Assembly: GCA_038062165.1 (NCBI GenBank)
Contig: JBBTXQ010000027.1
Span: 1 to 39,819, forward strand
Direction: 5' to 3'
Length of the DNA stretch: 39,819 nt
Source: DATDSR01 sp038062165
Lineage (GTDB): Bacteria; Patescibacteriota; Minisyncoccia; Phycocordibacterales; DATDSR01
The position numbers and the translations under genes are program-made. Numbering within the stretch: the stretch's first letter is position 1; the number at the start of each line of letters is the position of its first letter. The notes beneath the pieces were generated by a model that saw nothing but the letters and a program-made list of their open reading frames with translations, had not been told where the DNA came from and made no database searches. Below are positions 6,286-13,992 of this stretch, piece by piece.

Positions 6286-8505
6286 ATGCCCGTGAATACG
6301 ACTGACAAGGTTCTCAAAGGTTTGCTGTATCTGTCTCTATTTGCCGCGCTTTTCCTCCCTCTGTTCGTAGCTAATGGTATGTTTTTCCCTTTCATCGTCG
6401 GCAAGAATTTTGCTTTTCGCATAATTGTTGAGATCGCTCTTGCTATTTGGCTTATCTTATTATCACGCAAGGCCATCACCGGTCCCAAATCGTCATGGAT
6501 CGTCACGACAGTTGCGATTTTCGCTTGTGTTTTAATATTAGCCGCGATTTTTAGCGTTAATCCATACCGAAGTTTCTGGTCTAACTATGAACGCATGGAT
6601 GGTCTCATCAATCTACTTCATGTTTTCGGCTATTTCTTTTTGATGGCTTCAGTTTTCAATACCCAGAAATTGTGGAATTGGTACTTACACACATCGCTTG
6701 CCTCGGCCACCATCACTTCCCTTATCGGCTTGGCCCAACTTACGGGGCTGAAAGCTATCAGCCAGAGTAGTACGCGAGTAGATACCACTTTCGGCAATGC
6801 CACTTACTTGGCTGTGTACATGTTCTTTCACATTTTCATCGCCCTGTACTTTTTCATCAAGAATCGCGATTTAAACAAATGGCATAGAATAGGTTACGGC
6901 GCGCTTGTCTTACTTTATGGCTTGATTCTCTATCACACAGCCACAAGAGGCGCAATTTTGGGATTAATTGGCGGTCTCATTTTCGCTCTCATTCTCTCGT
7001 TTTTCACAACAGAGGGGAGGATGCGCAAATTAATCGCCGCTCCACTTGTACTCATTGTTCTCTTTGCTGGGGGATTTTATCTTGCTCGTGATACTAAATT
7101 TGTCCAAGGGAGTCCTGTGTTAAGCCGATTTTCCAATATGTCACTTAAAGATTCCACCACGCGCACGCGCTTCATTGTTTGGAGCATGGCTCTCAAGGGT
7201 GTAGCCGAGAGGCCAATTTTAGGCTGGGGTCAAGAGAATTTCAACATAGTTTTCAATAAGCATTATGACGCGCGTCTGCATAGTCAAGAGACTTGGTTCG
7301 ACAGAGCTCATAATGTATTCCTAGATTGGCTTGTGGCGGCCGGTATCTTGGGCCTTGCAGCGTATCTTTCTATCTTTGTAGCTTTATTTTGGATTATATG
7401 GAAAAACACGAGTTCTACTGTTTCTCGTTTAGAGCGTAATTTATTGGCGGGATTATTTGCTGGTTATTTATTCCAGAATATTTTCGTTTTCGATAACATT
7501 ACGAGCTATATAATGTTTTTCAGCCTACTTGCTTACATTCACTTTATTTCTGATAGGGAAGTCTCGTTTAATCTTGTGCAGAGAGTGCGAAGTTTATTTG
7601 CGCGTTTGGGAGCATTTATGTCTGGCGCGTATAGAACAATCGTTTATGCTCTCGTGCCCGTACTTGCAATTTTCGTTATTTACTTCGTTAATGTTAAGCC
7701 CATCAAAGCAAACGGTCTTATCCTTACTAATATGTATCCGAGAGTGATATCAGAAGAGCGCCTCACTAGCATAAGCAAGCTTTTCGATATGGGCACTTTC
7801 GGCAATATGGAAGCGCGCGAACAGTTGCTATTCTTATTGATAGAGGTGTCTGGTCAACAAAATGTAGATCAGAATCTCATGATGAAATATCTCGAGCTTG
7901 CCTATCAGCAAATGAGCAAACAACTTGAAAGCACAGGAAATGACGCTAGGCATCAACTTTTCATGGGATCATTCTTGCAGACATTTGGGAAGGCTGATGA
8001 CGCATTAGTTAACTACAAAAATGCGCAAGTCCTCTCACCCAAGAAGCAGATTATTCTTAATTCACTTTCTAGGGTTTATCTTGAGAAGGGGGATTATGCC
8101 GAAGCTATGCGCTTATCAAAAGAGGCTTACGAATCCGATCAATCATATAGTCGAGGAGCTATCGAGTATGCTATAACACTTATCTATGCAGGAGAAAATG
8201 AAGCTGCCGAAGCCCTTTTCAAAAAGCGTTTTGGCACAGAACTTGTGGCAGATCCTCGGGTCATTCAGGCGTATGTCCATCTTGGTAGGTACGACAAAAT
8301 AATCGCAATTTGGAAAGAGCAGATTGCTGATAATCCCACTAATCCTCAAGCGTACTTATCGCTTGCCGCAACCTATTATGCGGATCATCAAGACACTAAA
8401 GCTATCCAGACACTTAGACAGATGATAGAAGTTGATCCCAACACAAAAGCTCAAGCCGAAGAATATATAAAGCAAATTGAGTCAGGAACTCTTCCCCGAA
8501 ATTAG
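6286..8505 (+). CDS. O-antigen ligase/polymerase (Wzy/WaaL-like) membrane protein with C-terminal TPRs
   Basis: A 739-residue inner-membrane protein. Residues ~10-475 contain about a dozen hydrophobic segments and a long external loop with RTRFIVWSMALKGVAERPILGWGQENF and an AHNVFLDWLVAAGILG stretch, the Wzy_C/WaaL signature. Residues ~500-739 are soluble and made of tetratricopeptide-like repeats (HQLFMGSFLQTFGKADDALVNYKNAQ, LNSLSRVYLEKGDYAEAMRLSKEA, AYLSLAATYYADHQDTKAIQTLR). It would join or polymerise lipid-linked glycans outside the membrane. Together with the wlb genes it suggests a glycosylated cell surface. The TPR fusion is common in Patescibacteria; the acceptor is unknown. Confidence 0.88.
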   Translation: MPVNTTDKVLKGLLYLSLFAALFLPLFVANGMFFPFIVGKNFAFRIIVEIALAIWLILLSRKAITGPKSSWIVTTVAIFACVLILAAIFSVNPYRSFWSNYERMDGLINLLHVFGYFFLMASVFNTQKLWNWYLHTSLASATITSLIGLAQLTGLKAISQSSTRVDTTFGNATYLAVYMFFHIFIALYFFIKNRDLNKWHRIGYGALVLLYGLILYHTATRGAILGLIGGLIFALILSFFTTEGRMRKLIAAPLVLIVLFAGGFYLARDTKFVQGSPVLSRFSNMSLKDSTTRTRFIVWSMALKGVAERPILGWGQENFNIVFNKHYDARLHSQETWFDRAHNVFLDWLVAAGILGLAAYLSIFVALFWIIWKNTSSTVSRLERNLLAGLFAGYLFQNIFVFDNITSYIMFFSLLAYIHFISDREVSFNLVQRVRSLFARLGAFMSGAYRTIVYALVPVLAIFVIYFVNVKPIKANGLILTNMYPRVISEERLTSISKLFDMGTFGNMEAREQLLFLLIEVSGQQNVDQNLMMKYLELAYQQMSKQLESTGNDARHQLFMGSFLQTFGKADDALVNYKNAQVLSPKKQIILNSLSRVYLEKGDYAEAMRLSKEAYESDQSYSRGAIEYAITLIYAGENEAAEALFKKRFGTELVADPRVIQAYVHLGRYDKIIAIWKEQIADNPTNPQAYLSLAATYYADHQDTKAIQTLRQMIEVDPNTKAQAEEYIKQIESGTLPRN

Positions 8506-8522
8506 GTCATATTAGTGACTTG

Positions 8523-8553
8523 ACCCCGTTAGAAATCATATTTCTAACGGGGT
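8523..8553. repeat. Perfect 14-bp inverted repeat (dispersed-type palindrome)
   Basis: ACCCCGTTAGAAAT and ATTTCTAACGGGGT flank a CAT loop, with TTGACA-like sequence outside (GGTTGACA). It lacks a T-tract. I believe similar CCCCGTTAG...CTAACGGGG palindromes recur in CPR genomes, but only this one copy is present here. Confidence 0.7.
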
Positions 8554-8604
8554 TGACAAATTAATTCTTTCTGATAGGATAGTTTATGTATGGGTGTGCT
8601 CCCT

Positions 8605-8625
8605 GCCCTGAGTTTATCGAAGGGC
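8605..8625. repeat. Short REP-like hairpin (CCCTGAG...CGAAGGG type)
   Basis: GCCCT and AGGGC arms enclose GAGTTTATCGA. The form CCCTGAGnnTnTCGAAGGG is a widespread dispersed bacterial repeat as I remember it. Confidence 0.5.
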
Positions 8626-8661
8626 CGATAGTAATATCATTGGGATCCTCTTACAAAATCG

Positions 8662-8693
8662 CTCAAAGCCGCCTTCGGGCGGCTTTGAGTTTT
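8662..8693 (+). terminator. Terminator with UUCG tetraloop
   Basis: CTCAAAGCCGCC and GGCGGCTTTGAG pair perfectly (12 bp) around TTCG, followed by TTTT. It is the most likely end of the transcript from the ligase/TPR gene, 160 nt beyond its stop. Confidence 0.82.
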
Positions 8694-8706
8694 AAAAGTT
8701 TATCTC

Positions 8707-8772
8707 CACTCACGACCCTCGGTGGCGACCTCCTACAAAATCTTATATGAGTGCGACCGAGAGTCGTGGGTG
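8707..8772. repeat. Imperfect 17-nt inverted repeat
   Basis: Arms at 8707-8723 and 8756-8772 (core CACGACCCTCGGT / ACCGAGAGTCGTG) differ at two positions and enclose 32 nt. A direct repeat CCTC(T/C)TACAAAATC occurs at 8648 and 8730. The rest of the gene-free stretch 8506-8917 shows nothing else I can name. Confidence 0.55.
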
Positions 8773-8857
8773 ATGACAACAAAAAATAGTATACCAAAAA
8801 TAAAAATACTTATCCACACAATGCACTTGCATGCAACTTTTTGTGTGCAGATTGATT

Positions 8858-8863
8858 TATAAT
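8858..8863 (+). promoter_or_regulatory. Possible -10 (TATAAT) for the basic micro-ORF
   Basis: TATAAT in AT-rich sequence, with GGAGG a few bases downstream (about 8872-8876). No convincing -35 at 17 nt. Confidence 0.45.
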
Positions 8864-8917
8864 TGAGTGAAGGAGGAATCTCAAAAGGTCGAGAACAAAA
8901 AACAAAATAAAAATATT

Positions 8918-8977
8918 ATGGCAAAGAGAAAGAAGGCCACAAAAAAGAAGGCCAAGAAGCGATCAAAGAAGAGATAA
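8918..8977 (+). CDS. Putative 19-residue Lys/Arg-rich micro-protein
   Basis: The ORF reads MAKRKKATKKKAKKRSKKR and then stops at TAA; 13 of 19 residues are Lys or Arg. It sits between a TATAAT (8858) and a strong terminator-like hairpin (8996-9033), so the region is probably transcribed as a short RNA. The GGAGG lies about 42 nt upstream, too far to act as an SD for this ATG. It could be a nucleic-acid-binding peptide, or merely an A-rich part of a small RNA. Confidence 0.4.
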   Translation: MAKRKKATKKKAKKRSKKR

Positions 8978-8995
8978 TATCTTTATCTCCCACTA

Positions 8996-9033
8996 ACATA
9001 AAATCCCTTCCGGAAACGGTAGGGATTTTATGT
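8996..9033 (+). terminator. Near-perfect hairpin with GAAA loop between micro-ORF and secA
   Basis: Outer 13-bp arms ACATAAAATCCCT / AGGGATTTTATGT and an inner CCG-GAAA-CGG stem form one continuous hairpin. It abuts the secA -10, so it may end the upstream RNA while also overlapping the secA promoter. Confidence 0.7.
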
Positions 9034-9039
9034 TATAAT
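9034..9039 (+). promoter_or_regulatory. Extended -10 (TG-T-TATAAT) for secA
   Basis: TATAAT ends 9 nt before ATG 9049, so the leader is at most about 2-3 nt. Any -35 would lie inside the preceding hairpin. Confidence 0.6.
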
Positions 9040-9048
9040 TGAGCACTT

Positions 9049-11556
9049 ATGTCATTTCTAAACAAAATTTTTGGCAACGCAGGCGACCGCCGAGTCAAGG
9101 AAGTTGCCCCTTTAGTCGAGCAAGTTAACTCCCACGAGGACGGAATAAAAGCGCTTTCTGATCAAGAACTTAAGGCTAAAACACTTGAGTTTAAGGCTCG
9201 ATTAGAGAAGGGCGAGACTTTGGACGATATTTTGCCTGAAGCTTTTGCTTGTGCGCGTGAGGCGGCTCGGCGCACTCGAGTCGAGCGACACTTTGACGTG
9301 CAATTGATTGGCGGGGTTGTTCTACACCAGAAGGGCATTGCCGAGATGCGTACCGGAGAAGGCAAAACTCTTGTGGCCACTTTGCCCGCGTATCTGAATG
9401 CGCTTACAAGGAAGGGCGTGCACATTGTAACTGTGAATGATTATCTCTCGCGACGTGATGCTACTTGGATGGGGCAAGTTTATAACGCACTCGGCCTTTC
9501 TGTTGGCGTGCTTAATCACGAGGCGTCATATATATATGACGAAAGCGCAAAACTCAAAGCGCAAAACTCAAATCTTGACGAAGAGAGAGACACAGAGGGA
9601 TACTTCAAAGTTGTGCACGAGTTCTTGCGACCGGTGTCACGCCGCGAAGCTTATCAAGCCGATATCACATATGGCACTAATAACGAATTTGGCTTTGATT
9701 ATTTGCGAGATAATCTTTCGTATCATCCCGATGGTTTGGTTCAGCGCGAACATAATTACGCAATTGTTGACGAAGTTGACTCTATTTTAATAGACGAAGC
9801 ACGCACACCTTTGATTATCTCCGGGCCCATAGGCGAGAGCGAATCGCTCTACGGCCAGTTTGCCAAGATCTCTGGCCAATTGATGGAAGGTGAAGACTAT
9901 ACTAAAGACGAAAAGTTAAAGGCAATTCAAATTACAGAAAAAGGGATAGAGAAAGTCGAAAAGATTTTGGGAATAGAAAATATTTATACTGATAAGGGCA
10001 TCAAGTATGTTCACCATCTTGAGACTGCCGTCCGCGCGAAAGCGTTATTTCTGAATGAGAAAGATTACGTAGTGCGCGAGGGTAAGGTGGTAATAGTAGA
10101 TGCCTTCACAGGCCGCCTTCAACCCGGCAGACGTTGGAGTGAGGGCTTGCATCAAGCCATTGAGGCCAAAGAGGGAGTTAAAGTTGAGCAAGAATCGCGC
10201 ACTTATGCCTCTATCACATTCCAGAACTATTTCAGACTCTACAATAAGCTCTCTGGCATGACGGGCACGGCCCTGACAAGCGCAGAAGAGTTTGCTAAAG
10301 TTTATGGCCTGGAAGTCACAAGTATCCCCACCAACAAACCATCCAAGAGAACAGATTATAACGATCTAGTATTTCAAAGTGAGAAGGGCAAATTCCAAGC
10401 AGTAGCTAAGAAAGTCAAAGAACTTAATCAAAAGGGTCAACCAGTCTTGATCGGCACAGTCTCGATCGATAAGAACGAGATGTTAAGTGCGTATTTAACG
10501 CGCGAAGGGGTGCGTCACAATCTCTTGAACGCCAAGAATCACGAGAACGAAGGCGCGATTATAGCTGATGCTGGCAAGAAGGGTTCTGTGACTGTGGCCA
10601 CTAACATGGCTGGCCGCGGCGTAGACATCAAGCTTCGTGGCACACATGCAAATGAGAGCGAGCATGATGAAGTCAAGACTTTAGGAGGTTTGTTTGTTTT
10701 GGGAACAGAGCGTCACGAAGCCAGACGCATAGACAACCAACTAAGGGGTCGCGCGGGCAGACAAGGTGACGCGGGAGAAACTCAATTTTTTGTGTCGCTT
10801 GAAGATGACTTAATGCGCATATTCGGCTCTGAACGCATCAAGAGCATGATGGGTAAGTTTGGCATCAAAGAAGACGAGCCCATAGAAAGTCGGTTAGTCT
10901 CAAAATCGATAGAAGGGGCACAAGAAAAAATAGAGGGCTTTCATTTTGACGCTCGCAAGCACACGCTCGAATATGACGACGTGCTTAATTTTCAACGTAA
11001 GCTTATCTATGGTCGCAGACGCAAACTGCTTGTGGGCACAGATCAAGAAGTAGAGTTGTATTTGTCTGAATTAATGGCCGGTAATCAAGAACTTGAGGAG
11101 CTGATTACTAAAAAAAGGGAAGAATTAAATAGTCCGCCAGCTGGCGGATTCTTACCCAGTGTGCGTCAACTATTGCTCCAGATCATAGACATGCTTTGGC
11201 TTGAGCACTTAGAAGCGATGGATTATTTGCGCTCTTCCGTGCGCCTGCGAGCCTATGGCCAGCGAGATCCACTCATCGAGTACAAGCGCGAAGGTTTGAG
11301 TATGTTCAAAGAACTCGAAGCCAACTTGGTTGCAAACATAACCCACATGCTCCCGAACGTAGGCGGCGTCAGGATTACTAGCGAGCAGAAGAACTTAAAC
11401 GAAGTGCGCGAAGGAGCGAAAGATATAGCCACCCGTTCACTTAGCGACCATGTCGCTAAGTCAAAAGAAGTGGGCCGTAACGACCCTTGCCCGTGCGGAA
11501 GCGGTCTAAAGTATAAACGTTGTGGCATGATAAATGCTCCAGAGCATAATGGGTAG
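9049..11556 (+). CDS. secA: Preprotein translocase ATPase SecA
   Basis: The motor ATPase that drives unfolded preproteins through SecYEG. It is 835 residues. Walker A is TGEGKT (residues 102-107); DEVDSILIDEARTPLIISG (~240) is Walker B plus the SecA signature; NMAGRGVDIKLRG and GRAGRQGD complete motor domain 2. There is an insertion before REAYQADITYGTNNEFGFDYLRDN (around residues 158-203), where a palindrome and a 14-bp tandem repeat occur. The helical wing/scaffold region near the C-terminus is short, and a palindrome encodes SPPAGG there. The C-terminal SEC-C zinc motif is CPCGSGLKYKRCG, with three Cys but no residue at the usual fourth ligand position (normally CH or CC). No SD; probably leaderless or near-leaderless. 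Confidence 0.97.
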   Translation: MSFLNKIFGNAGDRRVKEVAPLVEQVNSHEDGIKALSDQELKAKTLEFKARLEKGETLDDILPEAFACAREAARRTRVERHFDVQLIGGVVLHQKGIAEMRTGEGKTLVATLPAYLNALTRKGVHIVTVNDYLSRRDATWMGQVYNALGLSVGVLNHEASYIYDESAKLKAQNSNLDEERDTEGYFKVVHEFLRPVSRREAYQADITYGTNNEFGFDYLRDNLSYHPDGLVQREHNYAIVDEVDSILIDEARTPLIISGPIGESESLYGQFAKISGQLMEGEDYTKDEKLKAIQITEKGIEKVEKILGIENIYTDKGIKYVHHLETAVRAKALFLNEKDYVVREGKVVIVDAFTGRLQPGRRWSEGLHQAIEAKEGVKVEQESRTYASITFQNYFRLYNKLSGMTGTALTSAEEFAKVYGLEVTSIPTNKPSKRTDYNDLVFQSEKGKFQAVAKKVKELNQKGQPVLIGTVSIDKNEMLSAYLTREGVRHNLLNAKNHENEGAIIADAGKKGSVTVATNMAGRGVDIKLRGTHANESEHDEVKTLGGLFVLGTERHEARRIDNQLRGRAGRQGDAGETQFFVSLEDDLMRIFGSERIKSMMGKFGIKEDEPIESRLVSKSIEGAQEKIEGFHFDARKHTLEYDDVLNFQRKLIYGRRRKLLVGTDQEVELYLSELMAGNQELEELITKKREELNSPPAGGFLPSVRQLLLQIIDMLWLEHLEAMDYLRSSVRLRAYGQRDPLIEYKREGLSMFKELEANLVANITHMLPNVGGVRITSEQKNLNEVREGAKDIATRSLSDHVAKSKEVGRNDPCPCGSGLKYKRCGMINAPEHNG
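9524..9569 (+). repeat. 18-bp perfect palindrome followed by 14-bp tandem duplication inside secA
   Basis: CGTCATATATATATGACG at 9524-9541, then AAAGCGCAAAACTC twice (9542-9555, 9556-9569). They encode the insertion SYIYDESAKLKAQNSN in SecA. The unit is not a multiple of three, so the two copies are read in different frames. Confidence 0.75.
11133..11148 (+). repeat. 16-bp perfect palindrome in frame in secA
   Basis: TCCGCCAGCTGGCGGA, read as SPPAGGF in the reduced C-terminal helical region of SecA. A candidate dispersed palindrome inserted in frame. Confidence 0.65.
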
Positions 11557-11576
11557 ATTGAGCTTAAGTTCTGTGA

Positions 11577-11582
11577 TATGAT
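11577..11582 (+). promoter_or_regulatory. Leaderless-type extended -10 (TG-A-TATGAT) for hicBA
   Basis: TATGAT ends exactly 6 nt before ATG 11589, only about 20 nt after the secA stop region. It gives hicBA its own start site. Confidence 0.6.
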
Positions 11583-11588
11583 AGACTC

Positions 11589-11813
11589 ATGAATCAGCAC
11601 GAATTTACAGCTGTGTACCAGAAAAGAGGGAATTGGATTTTGGCTTGGATCGAAGAAATCCCGGGCGTAAATACGCAAGGCAGGACTAGGAAGGAAGCAA
11701 AAGAAAATTTAAAAGAGGCCCTACAGTTAGTCCTCGAAACGAACTACGCACTTTCTTCTGGAAAAGAAACCGAAACTAGTAGGGAATCTTTCAGGATAGC
11801 TGTCCCCGCTTAA
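11589..11813 (+). CDS. hicB: HicB-family antitoxin
   Basis: A 74-residue HicB-like protein: EFTAVYQKRGNWILAWIEEIPGVNTQGRTRKEAKENLKEALQLVLE is the degenerate RNase H-like HicB fold. HicB binds and blocks the HicA mRNA interferase. It lacks the extra C-terminal DNA-binding domain of longer HicBs. The antitoxin precedes the toxin, reverse to the classic hicAB order, with 4 nt between them. Any autoregulation cannot be read from the sequence. Confidence 0.87.
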   Translation: MNQHEFTAVYQKRGNWILAWIEEIPGVNTQGRTRKEAKENLKEALQLVLETNYALSSGKETETSRESFRIAVPA

Positions 11814-11817
11814 CTTT

Positions 11818-12012
11818 ATGAAGAGGGTTGACCTCTTGAGATATTTGAATGAGCAAGGGTGTCTAATGATCAGAGAGGGCAAGAAACATTCAGTTCTCAT
11901 CAATCCCAATACTGAACGTACCTCGACTGTACCTAGACACAATGAGGTCGATAGCTTTTTGGCCAAGAAGATCTGCAAAGATCTAGGCATAAAACAGCTA
12001 GAAAAAAAGTAA
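11818..12012 (+). CDS. hicA: HicA-family mRNA interferase toxin
   Basis: A 64-residue dsRBD-like toxin that cleaves mRNA. The catalytic histidine is H24 in REGKKHSVLINP, followed by the strand STVPRHNEVDSFLAKKICKDLGI typical of HicA. The active-site residues appear intact. Its stop overlaps the start of the next gene (TAATG), so the 143-residue protein downstream is probably translationally coupled to the toxin. Confidence 0.88.
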   Translation: MKRVDLLRYLNEQGCLMIREGKKHSVLINPNTERTSTVPRHNEVDSFLAKKICKDLGIKQLEKK

Positions 12013-12443
12013 TGGACAAGAAAATTGCAGAGAACATTCAGGGGAAGGTTGAAGGTTTGTTGCTAACGTTGGGAGGTGACTTGCGGATTGCGACCAAGGA
12101 TCAATGCAGTGAAGTGGCTCGACTGGTTGGGTGTTGGATATTAAATGAGTGCCCTGGGTGCGAAGTTCAGGTTTGGAAGGGGGAATTATCTGGTGAGCTA
12201 GCTCACGATATCTTGGTTGTAAAAATTGACAACCTACTTTATTTAACAGACCCAACAATATGGCAGATATTTCCGGAAAGCGAAAGCATATTTGTTGGAT
12301 CTGGCCAGAATGCATTAGAAGTAATCAACCTCCTCACGGTTAAATACGGCGGGACATGGGGAATGTCCGAGGTCATGAAGAATTGTGACGAAAGGTACCA
12401 GCGAGAGCTTCTAACCACAATACATGAAAACTCTCAAGCTTAA
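12012..12443 (+). CDS. Hypothetical protein with Cys-His-Asp (papain/transglutaminase-like) pattern
   Basis: A 143-residue protein I cannot assign by name. It shows C32 in DQCSEVARLVGCWIL at a helix start, H65 in AHDILVVKID, and D80 in YLTDPTIWQIFP. This order and spacing match the catalytic triad of papain-like/transglutaminase-like folds (the aspartate sits in a DPT turn, as in many of them). It is fused by a 1-nt overlap to hicA, so it may be a third member of the toxin-antitoxin operon. Fold and activity are inference. Three further Cys (41, 47, 50) might bind metal. Confidence 0.55.
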   Translation: MDKKIAENIQGKVEGLLLTLGGDLRIATKDQCSEVARLVGCWILNECPGCEVQVWKGELSGELAHDILVVKIDNLLYLTDPTIWQIFPESESIFVGSGQNALEVINLLTVKYGGTWGMSEVMKNCDERYQRELLTTIHENSQA

Positions 12444-12478
12444 TGATGGCAAGAACTAACTGGTATTCGAACTTATGC

Positions 12479-12484
12479 TAGACT
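12479..12484 (+). promoter_or_regulatory. Extended -10 (TG-C-TAGACT) for the MazG-like operon
   Basis: TAGACT ends 7 nt before ATG 12492. The same TATGCTAGACT string occurs at 5539-5549 before the FemAB-like gene. Confidence 0.5.
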
Positions 12485-12491
12485 AGCTGAC

Positions 12492-12884
12492 ATGAAGGGG
12501 CTAGAGAAGGATATTTTGAAATACTTGAAGGAGCGGGGGTGGGATAATCTTCGGCCATCGGATCTAGCCAAATCAATCATGATCGAGGGAGCAGAGCTTT
12601 TGGAACTTTTTCAGTGGGATAACCAGGAACTTAAGGGGGTGAGGAAAAACAAAGAAAAGCTCGAGAGCATTAAGAAAGAACTTGCGGATGTAATGATATA
12701 CGCAATCGAAATGTCGGTTCTGCTCGGTCTTGATACTAAGGAGATTATTCGTACCAAACTACACAAATCAGCAGAGAAATATCCTGCAAAGTTGATGAAG
12801 AAAAATGCCAAGAAAGGGGCTGGTTCAGGAGGAGACACAGATTATTGGAAGATAAAGCGAGCTCACCGAGTAAAGGTTAAATGA
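12492..12884 (+). CDS. MazG-like nucleoside triphosphate pyrophosphohydrolase
   Basis: A 130-residue all-helical NTP-PPase of the MazG/RS21-C6 (DCTPP1) type, which hydrolyses (d)NTPs to monophosphate and pyrophosphate. The metal-binding pattern is present: IMIEGAELLELFQW (first ExxE-like pair) and IKKELADVMIYAIEM (second, ExxD). The Lys/Gly-rich C-terminal tail (MKKNAKKGAGSGGDTDYW) is unconserved. It is probably house-cleaning, or dNTP depletion during stress or phage attack. It starts a three-gene run with ATGA overlaps. Confidence 0.85.
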   Translation: MKGLEKDILKYLKERGWDNLRPSDLAKSIMIEGAELLELFQWDNQELKGVRKNKEKLESIKKELADVMIYAIEMSVLLGLDTKEIIRTKLHKSAEKYPAKLMKKNAKKGAGSGGDTDYWKIKRAHRVKVK

Positions 12885-13060
12885 AAAAGAATAAAGTCAT
12901 GGGTCGAGTAAGTAAAGAGAGGTTACAGCACTTCAATTGTGGCAAGTGCACGCGTTGGTGGAGTATTGGCGATGCGTCTGTGAATAAGAAGGTCTGGCAT
13001 TGCCCTTGGTGCGGTTTGAAGCAAGAGTTTAAAATTATGCCACTTTCAAAATCGAAATGA
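12881..13060 (+). CDS. Small zinc-ribbon protein (59 aa)
   Basis: The reading frame begins at an ATG that overlaps the MazG stop (ATGA) and ends at a TGA that overlaps the MYG1 start (ATGA). The 59 residues contain two CxxC knuckles, C20-GK-C23 and C41-PW-C44, separated by 17 residues, i.e. a treble-clef or zinc-ribbon-like domain, with WW and HF residues between. The double overlap argues that it is real and translated in tight coupling with both neighbours. Its function is unknown; it could bind nucleic acid. Confidence 0.72.
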   Translation: MKKNKVMGRVSKERLQHFNCGKCTRWWSIGDASVNKKVWHCPWCGLKQEFKIMPLSKSK

Positions 13061-13953
13061 AAAAACTTATCGTTACTCATAGTGGCACTTTTCATCCGGA
13101 CGATCTCTTGGCATGTACGGTTATAAAAATTATTGAGGAGAGGCAGGGCAATAGTGTGGGAATTATGCGGAGTCGCAAAGAGGAAGATTGGGCTCGGGGT
13201 GATTATGTAATAGATGTTGGTTCTGTTTATGATCCAGAGCACAATAGATTCGATCACCATCAGAAGGGTGGCGCGGGTGGGCGTGAGAATGGCATCAAAT
13301 ATTCGTCGTTGGGTCTTGTGTGGCAGAAATTTGGCATAGAGTTTTGCGAAGGTAACGAAGAGATCGCCAACAAAATAGATAAGAAAATTGTTGAAGCGAC
13401 GGACGCTCTCGATAATGGTCAAGTTGTGGTGGAGAGCAAATATAAAGATGTATATCCATACACACTCTATGACGTGTTTGATCTATATCGCCCGGCATGG
13501 CACGAGAAGCACAAGACATTTGATGAGGGATTCTTAGAAGCGGTTACTTTTGTTGAGAGATTCTTATTGCGAGAAGTTGAGATGGAGAAGGCTCTCATTG
13601 TCGCTCGCGAACGCGTACACGCCCTGCTCGCAGACAGAGAAGATAGGAGGCTTTTAGTAATGGACGAATATATCCCCATACACAATGACATATACGAAAA
13701 AGAAAAGGAGCTTTTATTTGTAGTTTCACCAGACCCTTCAGGCAGATGGGCAGTTCACACAGTTCCGGCCGCATTGCACACATATGACAGTCGCAAGCTT
13801 TTTCCCAGGAATTGGGCTGGCAAAACAGAGGATGAGTTAGCAAAAGTAACTGGCATTGGCGATGCTCTCTTTTGCCACAACGCCAGGTTTATTGCAGTTG
13901 CGGCGAGCAAAGAAGGGGCAATCGCATTGGCCAAACTTGCGCTTGCAGAATAA
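13057..13953 (+). CDS. MYG1 family protein (UPF0160, DHH-like phosphoesterase)
   Basis: A 298-residue MYG1-type protein, related to DHH phosphoesterases; eukaryotic MYG1 is a 3'-5' RNA exonuclease. It has the N-terminal THSGTFHPDDLLAC metal-binding block, DYVIDVGSVYDPEHNRFDHHQKGG (HxxFDHH) around residue 50-72, DALDNGQ, and the C-terminal GRWAVHTVP...FPRNWAGKTEDEL...FCHNARFIA of full-length family members. All likely metal ligands are present. The operon with MazG and the zinc ribbon suggests nucleotide/RNA turnover. Confidence 0.9.
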   Translation: MKKLIVTHSGTFHPDDLLACTVIKIIEERQGNSVGIMRSRKEEDWARGDYVIDVGSVYDPEHNRFDHHQKGGAGGRENGIKYSSLGLVWQKFGIEFCEGNEEIANKIDKKIVEATDALDNGQVVVESKYKDVYPYTLYDVFDLYRPAWHEKHKTFDEGFLEAVTFVERFLLREVEMEKALIVARERVHALLADREDRRLLVMDEYIPIHNDIYEKEKELLFVVSPDPSGRWAVHTVPAALHTYDSRKLFPRNWAGKTEDELAKVTGIGDALFCHNARFIAVAASKEGAIALAKLALAE

Positions 13954-13972
13954 GTGTGTTTTGTGGTATAAT
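13943..13972 (+). promoter_or_regulatory. Promoter with extended -10 (TTGCAG-18-TATAAT)
   Basis: TTGCAG at 13943-13948 and TATAAT at 13967-13972, with TG-G before the -10. It serves the SD-led ORFan at 13993. Confidence 0.65.
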
Positions 13973-13992
13973 TCGAACAGGAGGGTCCCAAG

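Noticed and set aside
11253..11678. 141-aa minus-strand ORF at the end of secA
   Set aside because: It is antisense to conserved SecA and HicB codons and has no start signals or known motifs.
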